49,573 nt of DNA from Blastocatellia bacterium (GTDB lineage: Bacteria; Acidobacteriota; Blastocatellia; Pyrinomonadales; Pyrinomonadaceae), in NCBI GenBank assembly GCA_016789265.1, contig JAEUQK010000037.1, forward strand, positions 1 through 49,573, read 5' to 3'. Both the position numbers and the translations under genes were made by a program. A model generated the notes under the pieces. That model was given only the letters and a program-made list of their open reading frames with translations, was not told the origin of the DNA and ran no database searches. This document shows positions 18,256 to 27,577 of this stretch, one piece after another; position 1 is the stretch's first letter; every line of letters begins with the position of its first letter.

Positions 18256-19305
18256 CTACTTAAAAACTCCCTTTCCTAGAAATGACTCCTGTAGGTACTT
18301 GATCGAGTCGTTTAGGGTTTCCTGAGGATCGCGGGGTACAAATCCAAGCTCCTCCATTGCCTTTGACGGATCCAAATACCAGAAATGCTCTGCTTGCTCG
18401 ACTTCTTTTGAAGCGACGGGCGATGCCTTGCCCCAATTCTTAAATACCGACTCGATCATCGACGAGCCCGCGACCGCTAATTTCTTCGGCACCTTAAGCA
18501 TCGGAGCCGAAACGCCCGACAACCTCTCCAGCCGGCCAAAGAACTCAGCGAAGGTCATATTTGCCGATCCTAACAGATATTTTTCCTGGTGGCGGCCTTT
18601 ATCTAAGGCAGTAATGAACGCCGCGGCCGCGTCGCGTGTATCAACGATACTAAGCCCTCCGCTTGGACAATATGGTATTTTTCGACCAAGAAAATCCAGA
18701 ACGATCTTGGTAGAGCTCAATCGCTCGTCATCGGGACCTAGCAGCAGAGTCGGATTCATGATGACGAGTTTGCGCCCGTCTCCGTCAAAATTCTCGAGGG
18801 CGGCCCGCTCCTGATAGTACTTCGATGCGTAGTACGCCCATTGCGAGATAATATCGACCGGCTGAGGAAACGTCTCGTCAAATATCTGTTCGTCTTCGCT
18901 CACAGCGATCGTGCCGCTGGAAGACGCGAGTACGATCGTCCGGACTCCCGCTTCCTTAGCTGCCTCGCAAATTATCCGCGTCCCCTCGACATGGACTTTG
19001 TTCATCGCCGCGGCGTCTTCGTTGTCGCGCGAAACCTTGCCGGCGAGATGAAAGATCGCTGATGCGTTTCGTACGGCGTCTGCGACAGTCGCACGATCGG
19101 TGACCGAACCGTTGATCGCCTCGACACCGCTGTCGGTCATCCAGGTCGGGACACTTGACGCCATGACACGCAGGTTCTTCGCACCGGAATCTATCAGTTG
19201 GCGAACAATATGAGTGCCGAGAAAACCGGTGCCGCCGGTTATCAGGATCTTGTTATCTGTTTTTGCCAATGCCGTTCGTTTCGACGTTGACTTAGCCTTT
19301 GCCAT
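18256..19305 (-). CDS. NAD(P)-dependent epimerase/reductase (extended SDR)
   Basis: 349 residues. The Rossmann motif GGTGFLGTHI lies at about 24-33 and the catalytic pair YYASKYYQE (YxxxK) at about 163-167, with Ser in the preceding ASSSGT. The architecture is the extended short-chain dehydrogenase class, in the branch of dihydroflavonol reductase / HpnA-like proteins that act on sugars, sterols or isoprenoid-linked alcohols. Substrate cannot be told. The N-terminal 15 residues are basic and Ser/Thr-rich. The ATG lies three bases after the GH47 stop, so this is the second gene of a two-gene operon. Confidence 0.88.
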   Translation of the reverse strand: MAKAKSTSKRTALAKTDNKILITGGTGFLGTHIVRQLIDSGAKNLRVMASSVPTWMTDSGVEAINGSVTDRATVADAVRNASAIFHLAGKVSRDNEDAAAMNKVHVEGTRIICEAAKEAGVRTIVLASSSGTIAVSEDEQIFDETFPQPVDIISQWAYYASKYYQERAALENFDGDGRKLVIMNPTLLLGPDDERLSSTKIVLDFLGRKIPYCPSGGLSIVDTRDAAAAFITALDKGRHQEKYLLGSANMTFAEFFGRLERLSGVSAPMLKVPKKLAVAGSSMIESVFKNWGKASPVASKEVEQAEHFWYLDPSKAMEELGFVPRDPQETLNDSIKYLQESFLGKGVFK

Positions 19306-19308
19306 AAA

Positions 19309-20703
19309 TCACTTCCAGGTCTGCCTTATCGGATGTGCTTCGGTATTGAACACGACCTTTTTGAGATCGAGTGTTTTCTCAGGCGCGAATAGCAAATAAA
19401 AATATTTGAACGTTTCTGCGAAAAGAAAACTCTGCATCGCGTCATTCTTTTCTTTGGTGATGACGCTTTTCAAATGAGCATAGCCTTCATCGGTTCTGCA
19501 ATGTTTAACAAAATCACGCCACATCTGCTGACCCATTGCCAAATATTTGGGGTCTTTTGTGTATCGATAAAGATAATATGTCGATTCGACGATCTCCGGC
19601 CGCAGCGGATAACCCTCATGTTCTACCTTTCCGGTTTTGTAGTTGTAAACCTCCGGTTCAATTCCGTGAACCTGCCACATCTTGAACATCGAATCCTGCA
19701 ATGCCCGGGCACGATTCAGATCGCCGTCCAACGCCAGAACAGCCGGGAAAAACGCGTCCAGCGCGCCGGTCGTGGTCTCGGTTCGTTTGCCGGTGTTCAT
19801 GTCTGCATGTCCATACCATAGATCGCCATGAATCACCGGTCCGTTCACGTTCTTCTTGCTCATATTCTCGCCTTCGTCAGCGAGATATGTATTGATCTTG
19901 GCGATCGAGTCTTCCCACATCGTGCGGCACTCGGCGTCGCCGAAAAGCACGGAGCATTTCAGCAGGTATTCATAGTACGAATCTATCTCGGCGCTAATGT
20001 GGCTGTCGGTATTGGTCCATTTACCGGTCTCCACATTAATGTTCGTTCCCACCAGGCCGATCGGCGACCGACGCGTGTAAGTCTCGACCAGTGCTTTCTT
20101 GGCCTTCTCATAGAAGATCGGCCTACCGGTTAACTTTGAGAGCGTCCCGAACTCGATAATTAGGGTCCCTGTTTCTGCCGGATTCGTTACAGCACCGCGA
20201 GTTTTACCGGTTCTAAGGTTTACGAACTTATAAGGCAATCCGGTTGGAGAATCGAAAACCGGAAGCAGCCTCGTGCCCAGGTCTTCGGCCATTGCCAAAA
20301 GCTTCTTATCTCCGGTGATCTGGTAGTTCGTCAGCAGTCCACCCAAAATACGGATCGTGATCTCAAAATTCTGAACGTAGATGTCCTTGTCGAATTTAAG
20401 ATTCGCCGTGATGTGATCGCGGGTCTTGTCCGCCTCGGCTTTCATCCCCATCAGATACATCGTGTCCAGCGCATCGACCGGGGTCATCAAAAGCGGCTCG
20501 GCATACCAGTTATGAAAGGTCTTGCTAAGGGGCTTTAGATCGTCGTTTCCCCAGGCATATTTCTTATACCCATTCCACGCATGTTGAAATTCGGCCTTGA
20601 CCTCGTTCGCCAATCGCGTTTTATCGACACCCTTGGCCTGGCCGAAACACCAAGAAGATCCACTTAGAATGACGAGCACAAGGCCAGCTAAAACTCTTAA
20701 CAT
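19309..20703 (-). CDS. Exported GH47 alpha-mannosidase
   Basis: 464 residues with a signal peptide (cleavage near CFGQA, about residue 22). GH47 enzymes are inverting, Ca2+-dependent alpha-1,2-mannosidases, mainly known from eukaryotic N-glycan trimming, and uncommon in bacteria. Family marks: DALDTMYLMG (about 79-88), HISAEIDSYYEYLLK, TTGALDAFFP, RPEIVESTYYLYR with its catalytic Glu, and the C-terminal NTEAHP whose Thr binds calcium. All acidic positions I can place are present, so it is probably active. Being exported, it likely trims mannose from external glycans or fungal mannoproteins. Upstream of, and coupled to, the epimerase gene. Confidence 0.9.
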   Translation of the reverse strand: MLRVLAGLVLVILSGSSWCFGQAKGVDKTRLANEVKAEFQHAWNGYKKYAWGNDDLKPLSKTFHNWYAEPLLMTPVDALDTMYLMGMKAEADKTRDHITANLKFDKDIYVQNFEITIRILGGLLTNYQITGDKKLLAMAEDLGTRLLPVFDSPTGLPYKFVNLRTGKTRGAVTNPAETGTLIIEFGTLSKLTGRPIFYEKAKKALVETYTRRSPIGLVGTNINVETGKWTNTDSHISAEIDSYYEYLLKCSVLFGDAECRTMWEDSIAKINTYLADEGENMSKKNVNGPVIHGDLWYGHADMNTGKRTETTTGALDAFFPAVLALDGDLNRARALQDSMFKMWQVHGIEPEVYNYKTGKVEHEGYPLRPEIVESTYYLYRYTKDPKYLAMGQQMWRDFVKHCRTDEGYAHLKSVITKEKNDAMQSFLFAETFKYFYLLFAPEKTLDLKKVVFNTEAHPIRQTWK

Positions 20704-20846
20704 ATTCGATTCCTAACCCGAGCAATTCGCGGCCATCACGAAAATAATTCCTAAATGTCAATGAATGATAGTTTTTGAGCTGAACCAACGCATTCTTTGA
20801 TGGCGGCAATTGACCTGCCAAATACTAAAACTCAAGGAGCAATAAA

Positions 20847-20987
20847 ATGAAAAAAACAAATAATACTGACCGCGCGATCGACCTTTTCTCTAAGATGGGC
20901 GGCTTTACCCTGATCGAACTCATTACTGTCATCGCAGTACCGGTTCTCATCGGGCTGCTACTGCCGGCAATCCAGAAGATTCGGTAG
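20847..20987 (+). CDS. Very short type IV prepilin-like peptide (46 residues)
   Basis: A strong ribosome site AAGGAG sits seven bases before the ATG. The peptide begins with a polar leader ending in GG, then FTLIELITVIAVPVLIGLLL: the prepilin peptidase site G/FTLIE with Glu at +5, then a hydrophobic helix, and PAIQKIR just before the stop. The LLLPAIQKIR ending matches the start of DUF1559-type pseudopilins of planctomycetes and acidobacteria, which normally go on for 200 or more residues. Here a stop follows at once, and a hairpin follows 12 bases later. So it is either a free-standing minimal prepilin or the remnant of a longer one. The SD and hairpin favour an expressed gene. Confidence 0.7.
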   Translation: MKKTNNTDRAIDLFSKMGGFTLIELITVIAVPVLIGLLLPAIQKIR

Positions 20988-20999
20988 TCCGACACTTGC

Positions 21000-21025
21000 G
21001 GAAGGACGTGTTTCCGCGTCCTTCC
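21000..21025. terminator. Hairpin between prepilin-like peptide and ElbD-like gene
   Basis: A 9-bp stem ggaaggacg/cgtccttcc with an eight-base loop, between two convergent genes. There is no strong T-run, so termination is possible but not certain. Confidence 0.55.
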
Positions 21026-21032
21026 CATTCAA

Positions 21033-24000
21033 TTATTCGTCGATGACCGGCTCCTGTTTTCTCGACCTCCGTCGTTCTGCTTTCCAGGATTTTCTAACTG
21101 CAGCTACATCGAACTTGTCACGTTTACCATCTCGCATATTTTCGACTTCGTGCTGAACCCGGGCTGCGATCAGACGATAGGCCTCCGTATTCGGGACGCC
21201 TACAGTCATGTCACGAAGTTCTTCATAAGAGAGCAGCTTTCCGATCTTTGCTCCTATCTTGGCACCGATACTTTCGCGTTTCGGGATCGTCATCCCCTTT
21301 GGATAGGCATCAAAAGTTCCCCACAAATAAATAGGTAAGATACCGATCTTTTGATGAAGTGCGAGATAACCGATAACTGGTTTGAATTCTGCTATTTCGC
21401 CGGTAAGCGAACGAGTCCCCTCAGGGAAGATCAGCGCGTTATAACCCTCATTAAGAATTCTAGTCACATGCCTCAATGATTGACGAAGCGAGCCCGTTCG
21501 TTCGATCGGAACGAGCGTCGTAAAGTTATTCATATAGGCTCGTTTGTATTTCGTGTCGAACCAATAATCCGCTGCCGCAACCGCAACCGTTTGTTCGGCG
21601 ACATCCTTTCCGAGAGCTTTCTTCACCAAACCCGTATCAATGTGCGATGCATGGTTGGGAGCAACGATAAAGTTCACGTGCTGCGGTACATTGCCTTCGC
21701 CCTCGATGGTCGTGTCCAGAACATTTGAGTAAAGACGCTCTTGTGCAAAATCCACTGCCGCGTTACCTATGCGACGAACGAGCGAAGGAATAAAGATCTC
21801 CTCTTCGTCCTTCTTTTCCTCAACCCGAGGTTCGTCGGCGAGACGTTTTGATCTGTCGAGACGATTGACCGCAGTTAGCAACTCCCTTACGGTTTGCACC
21901 TCATTCAGGGTATCAGGAGAGACCACCCGTCCGCCCGCGTCTTCCACCGCCGCTTGCAGTTCAACAAACATCAATGAATCGAACCCAAGATCAGCGAGTT
22001 TGTCGTCGATCGCCACGTCCGACAGAGGCCGGCTTGAAACCGTAGCGACGATCTTTCGGATCCATAGCGCGTTGTCGTCGCCCTTCGACTCAACCGCTGC
22101 TTTCGTCTTCTTGCGGTCTCGTTCCTCAAGCGTCTTGAGCATTTCGACCACTTCCGGCCGTTTTACCTTTCGAGTGGCTGTCCTGGGTAATTCGAACGGC
22201 GTAATGTGGATGACCTTGACCCGTTTGAAAAACGGCAGGCCCGCCGATATCTCACGAAAATGATCCTCGATCTTCTTGTTAACTTCTGCTCGGGCAAGAG
22301 CGATGTCGTGTTCGTAGTCAGGAACGACGAGCGACGAGATCTTTTCTCCGCCATCATCGTCCGGCAAACCGACCACGCTTAACTCCTTTATAAAAACTGA
22401 CTTGCCATAAAGGTCCTCTATCTCGTCCGGGTAGATGTTCTTACCATTAGAATCGATAATTACGTCCTTCGACCGCCCCACAATGTAGAGATTTCCGTCT
22501 TCGTCGATCTTGCCGAGGTCACCCGTTCGGAGCCAGCGGTCCTGCAGCACGGCCTCGGTCGCTTCTTCGTTGTTGTAATACCCGAGCATCACGTTTTGGC
22601 CGCGTGCAACGACCTCGCCGACGCCGCTATCGTCCGGATTCTCGATCTTCACCTCGACGCCGGGCAAGGCCTTACCGACACTTCCACGAAGCAGTTTGTT
22701 GCCCGGGCGTGCGACCGTCAGCACAGGTGACGACTCAGTCAAGCCGTAACCTTCGAGGACTGTAAAACCGAGGCCGTGCAGGTCTTTTTGTACCTTCTCG
22801 CTAAGCGCCGAACCACCAGAGATCAGATAGCGCATCTTTCCGCCCATTCCCTGATGGATCGGGAAAAATACGATCGGGCCGAGGTTGAACGGCGTGTTAT
22901 CACGCAGCCATGCATTGAACTCGATCATGTTATCCGCTGCATCAGCGATCCAATCTCCGCGTTCACGAAGCCGAGTCTTTATTCGTCGATGCAGCATCTC
23001 CCATAACGCAGGCACACCGACCATTCCGGTGACGTGTCCGTTCTCGATCGATCTCGTTAATTCTTCGGCTGTAAGCTCATCCAGATATGTGATCTGCGTC
23101 CCATTGGAAAACGGAGTTAGGAAACCGGCCGAGAACTCAAACGTGTGATGCATCGGCAGCACCGAAAGGACGCCGTCTGTGATGTCCATGTCGAGTACGC
23201 TCGAGAGCATGGAGATCATGTTCGTGAAATTCTTGTGCGAGAGCATAACTGCCTTCGGCTTGCCGGTCGTTCCCGAAGTAAAGATCAGCGACGCGACCGC
23301 ATTGCCGAGGACCTTTGGCGGCAGCAAGGCAAGGCGTTTCGACTCTTCAAGCTCGTCCGGCATTTCAAAGATCTCACTGAATACCCAAACGGGAATCTCA
23401 ACGCCTTCGCCTTTCAAAATGTCGGCCAGGTCCGGATTTTCGCCCGCAAGTTTTGGACTTATCGCTATCGCCGATGCTTCTCCTGCCTTTGCAAAGTTAA
23501 CGATCTCTTCAACAGAACTTGCCGGGTCGATCGGTATTGCAGTTGCGCCCGATCTTAGTATTCCGAAATATGTTAGGCCCCATTCAGGCATGTTATTCGA
23601 GAACAAAATGACTCGGTCGCCTTGCTTTATTTCTTTATGTGCAAAGAAGCCGGCAGCACGAAGCGTGAGTTCGCGAACATCTTCAAATGTGTATTGTTCC
23701 TTCCGTCCATGACGTTCGATACGCATCGCGACACGAGTCGGGAATCGCTTGGTCGCTGTATCGAAAAGATCAAGGAGATCTTTATATGTATGCGATCGTT
23801 TTTCCTGGATCTTGAGCTCTTCCTCAAGGGTCGGCAGCACCCATTTTCGCATTCCCGGGAAATGAACGTTCAGCCAATAGTCGTACCAGTCCAATTTCTC
23901 GGGGTACCAAGGCAGAAGATGTTTTTCCTTTTCCTTGATTACCGACATCAACGCCCTCACGTTGTCAGAGCGATAAAGATATTCGTTATCGATCATGAAT

Positions 24001-25454
24001 GGCTTGAACATCGCGAACGCGTCCATCGTTTCCTGCGTCGTGCGCTTAAATTCCTCGGTCGACTTCTTCAGGTCGGAAATGATATTGCCAATTCGTCCGC
24101 CGCCCCAGCGTGGAGTCGCTTTGTCCATCAGGCTGTCGGCTCGTTTTGCAAGCTTGTTCAACATAGGCGCCGATGTTAATTCGTAAGCACGCTGCTTCAC
24201 GGGTATTGCTTCGACCATTCCCGCTAACTTGTTAACTACCTTGTTGCCGGTCTCTTTTTCCTCAAAATGCTGGCGTTTATATAGTCCGACAAGGCCGACA
24301 ATACGCTTCATATCGTTCGGATTTGAGTCTCCGGACGAAGCCTGGAAAACCAACGGCGGATCATCATCCACAAGAGCGTTCATCGCGGCAGCAATGATAA
24401 CGCCAGAAACCATATCGACCGGAATTATATCGAGTATCAGTTTCTCGTTTACCGGAATGATCGGCTGACCTCGAAGTGCAATGAGGATCAACGGAGCAGT
24501 AGTCGTAAAGCCTTCGTTCCAACCCGGGAAAGGATAGCTCTGCGAAGATTCGACAATGCTGGGACGCACCAACACCTTAACGATATCGTCCTGCGATGCG
24601 ATTATCTGCTCGGCAAGCGATTTCGAATAGGTGTAGATATTCGTCCAGCCCCAATATTCAGCTCGTTCCGCACCGAGTTCAGTCGTGCGTTCGCGGATCC
24701 ACATCTTTCGTTCCCGAAAAATAGCGGATTTTAGTTCGGATTCGTCATCCGGGTCGCGACCTTCTTCGATAAAACGTGCTCGTGCGGCCTCGCGAAACTT
24801 CGCAACTTGCACCGCGTCGTCTGCTTCCTGACGAGCCTGTTCGCTCAAACGGGCGCAGTCTTCGACCTCGCGGTTAACGTCGAATGTTGTTCCCTTTAAC
24901 TCTTCACGCCGCGGAAAATATCCTACGACTTGTTCATTCTCCCAGATCGCACCGCTGCGTTTGCCGGCAACGAAACAGGTTGAAACGTGAACGACACGCG
25001 GCTTTTTCATCATCCGGGCGAGCTTGATGATGTTGTTCGAACCGACAACGTTGGTTCGAAGTGCGGATTCAAGCGGCGGATTGAATGTCACGTTTCCGGC
25101 ACCGTTGATGATGATGTCGGTGTCGGCCATGATCTTTGCGGCCTCTGCTTCGCTTAAGCCGAGATATTCGTTGCCGACGTCGCCGTTAACCGGGACGACC
25201 TTTTCTCTTATGAAATCTTCGAACTTGTCTCCGTATTTCTCGCGTAGCGGATCAAATGTGTGTGACGTTACGATGCTCGTCCAAAACCGTATCGTCGATT
25301 CGTGCTCATCCCGCGCACGCACCGTCGCGTAAACCTTTCCGACATCCGGAAAGTTATGCAGCAGCATCGACAACGTGACCTTCCCGACGAAACCGGTCCC
25401 GCCGATGAAGAAGATCTTCTTACCCTTGAATATTTCTGTTGGTGATAGCTTCAT
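21033..25454 (-). CDS. elbD: ElbD-like multidomain enzyme: acyl reductase, acyl-AMP ligase, ACP, acyltransferase
   Basis: 1473 residues holding four enzymes in line. (1) An extended-SDR fatty-acyl reductase (about 10-400): IGGTGFVGK at 17-25, YTYSK near 275. (2) An AMP-forming acyl ligase (about 540-1110): TSGTTGKPK near 723, GYGLTESSP, and WLRTGDLGKID. (3) An acyl carrier protein (about 1120-1195) with the phosphopantetheine Ser in LGFDSLMFVEL near 1159. (4) A PlsC-type acyltransferase (about 1230-1430): NHASHID near 1265 and FPEGTRS near 1342. This matches my recollection of myxobacterial ElbD, a multifunctional enzyme of ether-lipid (plasmalogen-type) formation, also reported in subdivision 4 acidobacteria. 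Predicted path: activate fatty acid, load ACP, reduce to alcohol or esterify. ATG 25454 chosen; AGGGGAG lies very close in front. A GTG start at 25472 is possible. Last gene of a four-gene operon. Confidence 0.92.
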   Translation of the reverse strand: MKLSPTEIFKGKKIFFIGGTGFVGKVTLSMLLHNFPDVGKVYATVRARDEHESTIRFWTSIVTSHTFDPLREKYGDKFEDFIREKVVPVNGDVGNEYLGLSEAEAAKIMADTDIIINGAGNVTFNPPLESALRTNVVGSNNIIKLARMMKKPRVVHVSTCFVAGKRSGAIWENEQVVGYFPRREELKGTTFDVNREVEDCARLSEQARQEADDAVQVAKFREAARARFIEEGRDPDDESELKSAIFRERKMWIRERTTELGAERAEYWGWTNIYTYSKSLAEQIIASQDDIVKVLVRPSIVESSQSYPFPGWNEGFTTTAPLILIALRGQPIIPVNEKLILDIIPVDMVSGVIIAAAMNALVDDDPPLVFQASSGDSNPNDMKRIVGLVGLYKRQHFEEKETGNKVVNKLAGMVEAIPVKQRAYELTSAPMLNKLAKRADSLMDKATPRWGGGRIGNIISDLKKSTEEFKRTTQETMDAFAMFKPFMIDNEYLYRSDNVRALMSVIKEKEKHLLPWYPEKLDWYDYWLNVHFPGMRKWVLPTLEEELKIQEKRSHTYKDLLDLFDTATKRFPTRVAMRIERHGRKEQYTFEDVRELTLRAAGFFAHKEIKQGDRVILFSNNMPEWGLTYFGILRSGATAIPIDPASSVEEIVNFAKAGEASAIAISPKLAGENPDLADILKGEGVEIPVWVFSEIFEMPDELEESKRLALLPPKVLGNAVASLIFTSGTTGKPKAVMLSHKNFTNMISMLSSVLDMDITDGVLSVLPMHHTFEFSAGFLTPFSNGTQITYLDELTAEELTRSIENGHVTGMVGVPALWEMLHRRIKTRLRERGDWIADAADNMIEFNAWLRDNTPFNLGPIVFFPIHQGMGGKMRYLISGGSALSEKVQKDLHGLGFTVLEGYGLTESSPVLTVARPGNKLLRGSVGKALPGVEVKIENPDDSGVGEVVARGQNVMLGYYNNEEATEAVLQDRWLRTGDLGKIDEDGNLYIVGRSKDVIIDSNGKNIYPDEIEDLYGKSVFIKELSVVGLPDDDGGEKISSLVVPDYEHDIALARAEVNKKIEDHFREISAGLPFFKRVKVIHITPFELPRTATRKVKRPEVVEMLKTLEERDRKKTKAAVESKGDDNALWIRKIVATVSSRPLSDVAIDDKLADLGFDSLMFVELQAAVEDAGGRVVSPDTLNEVQTVRELLTAVNRLDRSKRLADEPRVEEKKDEEEIFIPSLVRRIGNAAVDFAQERLYSNVLDTTIEGEGNVPQHVNFIVAPNHASHIDTGLVKKALGKDVAEQTVAVAAADYWFDTKYKRAYMNNFTTLVPIERTGSLRQSLRHVTRILNEGYNALIFPEGTRSLTGEIAEFKPVIGYLALHQKIGILPIYLWGTFDAYPKGMTIPKRESIGAKIGAKIGKLLSYEELRDMTVGVPNTEAYRLIAARVQHEVENMRDGKRDKFDVAAVRKSWKAERRRSRKQEPVIDE

Positions 25455-25527
25455 CACTCCCCTTTTTTGCACCGAAGCTTGGCCACGGATTTATGTCAAG
25501 AAACATCCGCTGTAGGAAGAAACCATG

Positions 25528-25971
25528 TCATCTCGGAAATTGATATTCCGCCCAGGGTTTCTTGCGATGCACTACGAGTTTCCTTATATTGACAATCTCC
25601 TTTTGTACGTTCTCCGAAGCGGCGATGACATATCCGGCGAGCTCTGTCGCCTCCCTATCGGTATCCTTTTCCTCCGAATAGCGTCTAATTTTGTATGCAC
25701 CGCCGACAATCGTTTCAATACGCTGTGACCAATGTACATTTGGCTGACCAAACGACATCCCGGCGAGAGGAATGCCCTTGAAGACTACTCCAACATTTAC
25801 GTAGTACGTCCATTTTTTCATTCCGGGGGCACTCCACCCCGATTGCAAGTTGATTCTTTCAAGATACTCACCCTGATCTCTTGTAAACGTTCTAGCATTC
25901 TTTTTGAACCCGATCGGTTTCAGGTAGTTCCTATGTAGAACCGACGCGAGCTCATCTAACCATTTCCTCAT
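25528..25971 (-). CDS. DUF4304-like protein
   Basis: 147 residues, soluble. The N-terminal region (LKPIGFKKNARTFTRD, about 18-33) and the following strands (YLERINLQSGWS, TYYVNVGVVF) match the general look of DUF4304, a small domain often found in genes of unknown role near toxin or defence loci. There is no catalytic motif. The ATG begins two bases after the LarA-like stop (TAG TA ATG), so it is translationally coupled to that gene; 73 bases separate it from the ElbD-like start. It therefore sits inside the proposed ether-lipid operon, where I know no role for such a domain. Base use is like its neighbours by eye. Confidence 0.75.
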   Translation of the reverse strand: MRKWLDELASVLHRNYLKPIGFKKNARTFTRDQGEYLERINLQSGWSAPGMKKWTYYVNVGVVFKGIPLAGMSFGQPNVHWSQRIETIVGGAYKIRRYSEEKDTDREATELAGYVIAASENVQKEIVNIRKLVVHRKKPWAEYQFPR

Positions 25972-25973
25972 TA

Positions 25974-27575
25974 CTAATCCGTCACATTACACAACCCGAT
26001 CACCGGCTGGTGGAGCATCGTTATCTCGGCATTCCTGCCCATATATGACCGTGCCATTGCGATCGCTTCGGTCAGGTTATCCGCCCGCTCCCAGCCGAGC
26101 ATTTCCGGGACGTGGGCGTTCTCGGCGCCGGCGACTATCACCTTGCCTACGTGCTGTCGGCCATTTTCGCCCCAGTACCACATAAAGAACGGATGCGCTC
26201 CATGATAAGCGTTGCCGCGGCGGTACATCTCGACGTACGCAGGATTGGTTGCAAATTCGCGCTCGTATTTTTCGCGAAGATAAAAAGCATCACGCGATTC
26301 CGGCAGCAGCCGATGGAAAAATTCTATATACGCCGGATGAAAGTTATGATCGAATTCGTCAAAACACGGATGGGTTATAACCATCACGCCGCCCTTCCTA
26401 AGCAGCGGTTTGTTCCGGTACATGTTGAAGTGATAGCCAAGAGCCATCACCTGAACAAGAAGCGGATTCAACGCCGAATAGACGTTATAAGGCGATATGT
26501 CCGGAATGCCCGAGATCAAAATGTCACACTGGCCTTTTACCGGTATCTCGTACTGCCGATAGTTGAGCTCGAGTATCTTGTCGTGAACCGGTTCTGTCTT
26601 GCCCGCGTAGCAGCCGATCAATTCATACTGCGCCGGTATTGCGTGCAGCATTTTTCGGCGAGCGGCACGGGGCATTTTTGAGAACGTCCGGGCCATCGCT
26701 TCCCACTTCATCCGGTCCATGAACGAGAATTCGTCCTCGTTTCGCGTAAGGATGTCGTAGCCCTCCGGGAACATCTTATTGTTGAGAGCGGTTTCAATGT
26801 GAAATACCTTGCAGTTCTCATCAACCAGTTTCCCAAGCCGTATGACCTTGTGATTCAACTCCGACGCCGGCGGGTCCATGTACGAATGCGAATCACGTAT
26901 GGTCTGCGGCTCATGGTGGGCCCGCAAGCTTTCGTAATCGCATAACCCAACAGCCACCGATTTATGTCCGCCGTCCATCGGCACAAGATTGATGTTCAGG
27001 TAGATGAGCAAGTCGCTCTCGATCGCACGCTTGTTCACCCGCAGCGGCTCGTTGTGCCGCGTGTGGCCGAGCGTTACCAGGCCGTCGTCGTCCTCGGCAT
27101 CGTGATTGTAATACCGGTCCGGGTAATACTCGTTAAAGATCGCCGAACCGACCATCCGCTTCATTTCCCACTCGGTCATCTTGCGATGAAGCGAATTTGC
27201 AATGATGAGATGGATGTCGTCCACGCCATTCGCCGCGCACATATCAAGCACGACCTCAAGCATTGTCTGCCGCAGATCCGGTGTCGCCATTGGCGGCAGC
27301 GGAAGCGAGATATCGTCCATCGCGATCGTCACCCGCAGGCCCGGTTCGAGCAGAGCGTAAAGAGGCTCCATCTCGAGCGGATGATTTACCGCGTATCGGA
27401 TCGCCGCCTCGCGATTTGGCAAGCCCTTGATGGGTGGATTCGGATAGATCACCCGCGTCCCGACCGGAATGTCCTCGAGAATAAAATCCTCGCCATTCGG
27501 CATTATTCGCGGTGCGGAATCTTTGTCGATGTACACGATCGATTCGTGTGTTTTGCGTCTTAGTTGCAAAGCCAT
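25974..27575 (-). CDS. LarA-like (DUF2088, lactate racemase N-terminal domain) protein
   Basis: 533 residues. LarA is the lactate racemase whose nickel-pincer cofactor is held by His and Lys residues. Here comparable motifs are present: [11 protein letters not shown] (about 126-136), [19 protein letters not shown] (about 167-176) and a GGHKS element with Lys near 203. The protein is about 100 residues longer than LarA (near 425), mostly at the C-terminus (from about 400), which is rich in aromatic residues and His. None of larB, larC or larE, needed to build the cofactor, is nearby. So it is probably a paralogue acting on another alpha-hydroxy compound, perhaps a three-carbon headgroup precursor, given its coupling to the HAD and ElbD-like genes. 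That last step is inference. Confidence 0.85.
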   Translation of the reverse strand: MALQLRRKTHESIVYIDKDSAPRIMPNGEDFILEDIPVGTRVIYPNPPIKGLPNREAAIRYAVNHPLEMEPLYALLEPGLRVTIAMDDISLPLPPMATPDLRQTMLEVVLDMCAANGVDDIHLIIANSLHRKMTEWEMKRMVGSAIFNEYYPDRYYNHDAEDDDGLVTLGHTRHNEPLRVNKRAIESDLLIYLNINLVPMDGGHKSVAVGLCDYESLRAHHEPQTIRDSHSYMDPPASELNHKVIRLGKLVDENCKVFHIETALNNKMFPEGYDILTRNEDEFSFMDRMKWEAMARTFSKMPRAARRKMLHAIPAQYELIGCYAGKTEPVHDKILELNYRQYEIPVKGQCDILISGIPDISPYNVYSALNPLLVQVMALGYHFNMYRNKPLLRKGGVMVITHPCFDEFDHNFHPAYIEFFHRLLPESRDAFYLREKYEREFATNPAYVEMYRRGNAYHGAHPFFMWYWGENGRQHVGKVIVAGAENAHVPEMLGWERADNLTEAIAMARSYMGRNAEITMLHQPVIGLCNVTD

Positions 27576-27577
27576 AT

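Noticed and set aside
18841..19062. Long plus-strand ORFs opposite the epimerase and GH47 genes
   Set aside because: They are antisense shadows: no start signals, and the minus frames carry clear motifs.
24000..24500. A frameshift between the reductase and ligase parts of the ElbD-like gene, making the fusion artificial
   Set aside because: The frame is continuous through the linker, with no stop or abrupt change in codon use, so the fusion seems real.
25974..27575. Naming the LarA-like gene larA (lactate racemase)
   Set aside because: Longer than LarA, no larB/C/E nearby, and its operon context points elsewhere.
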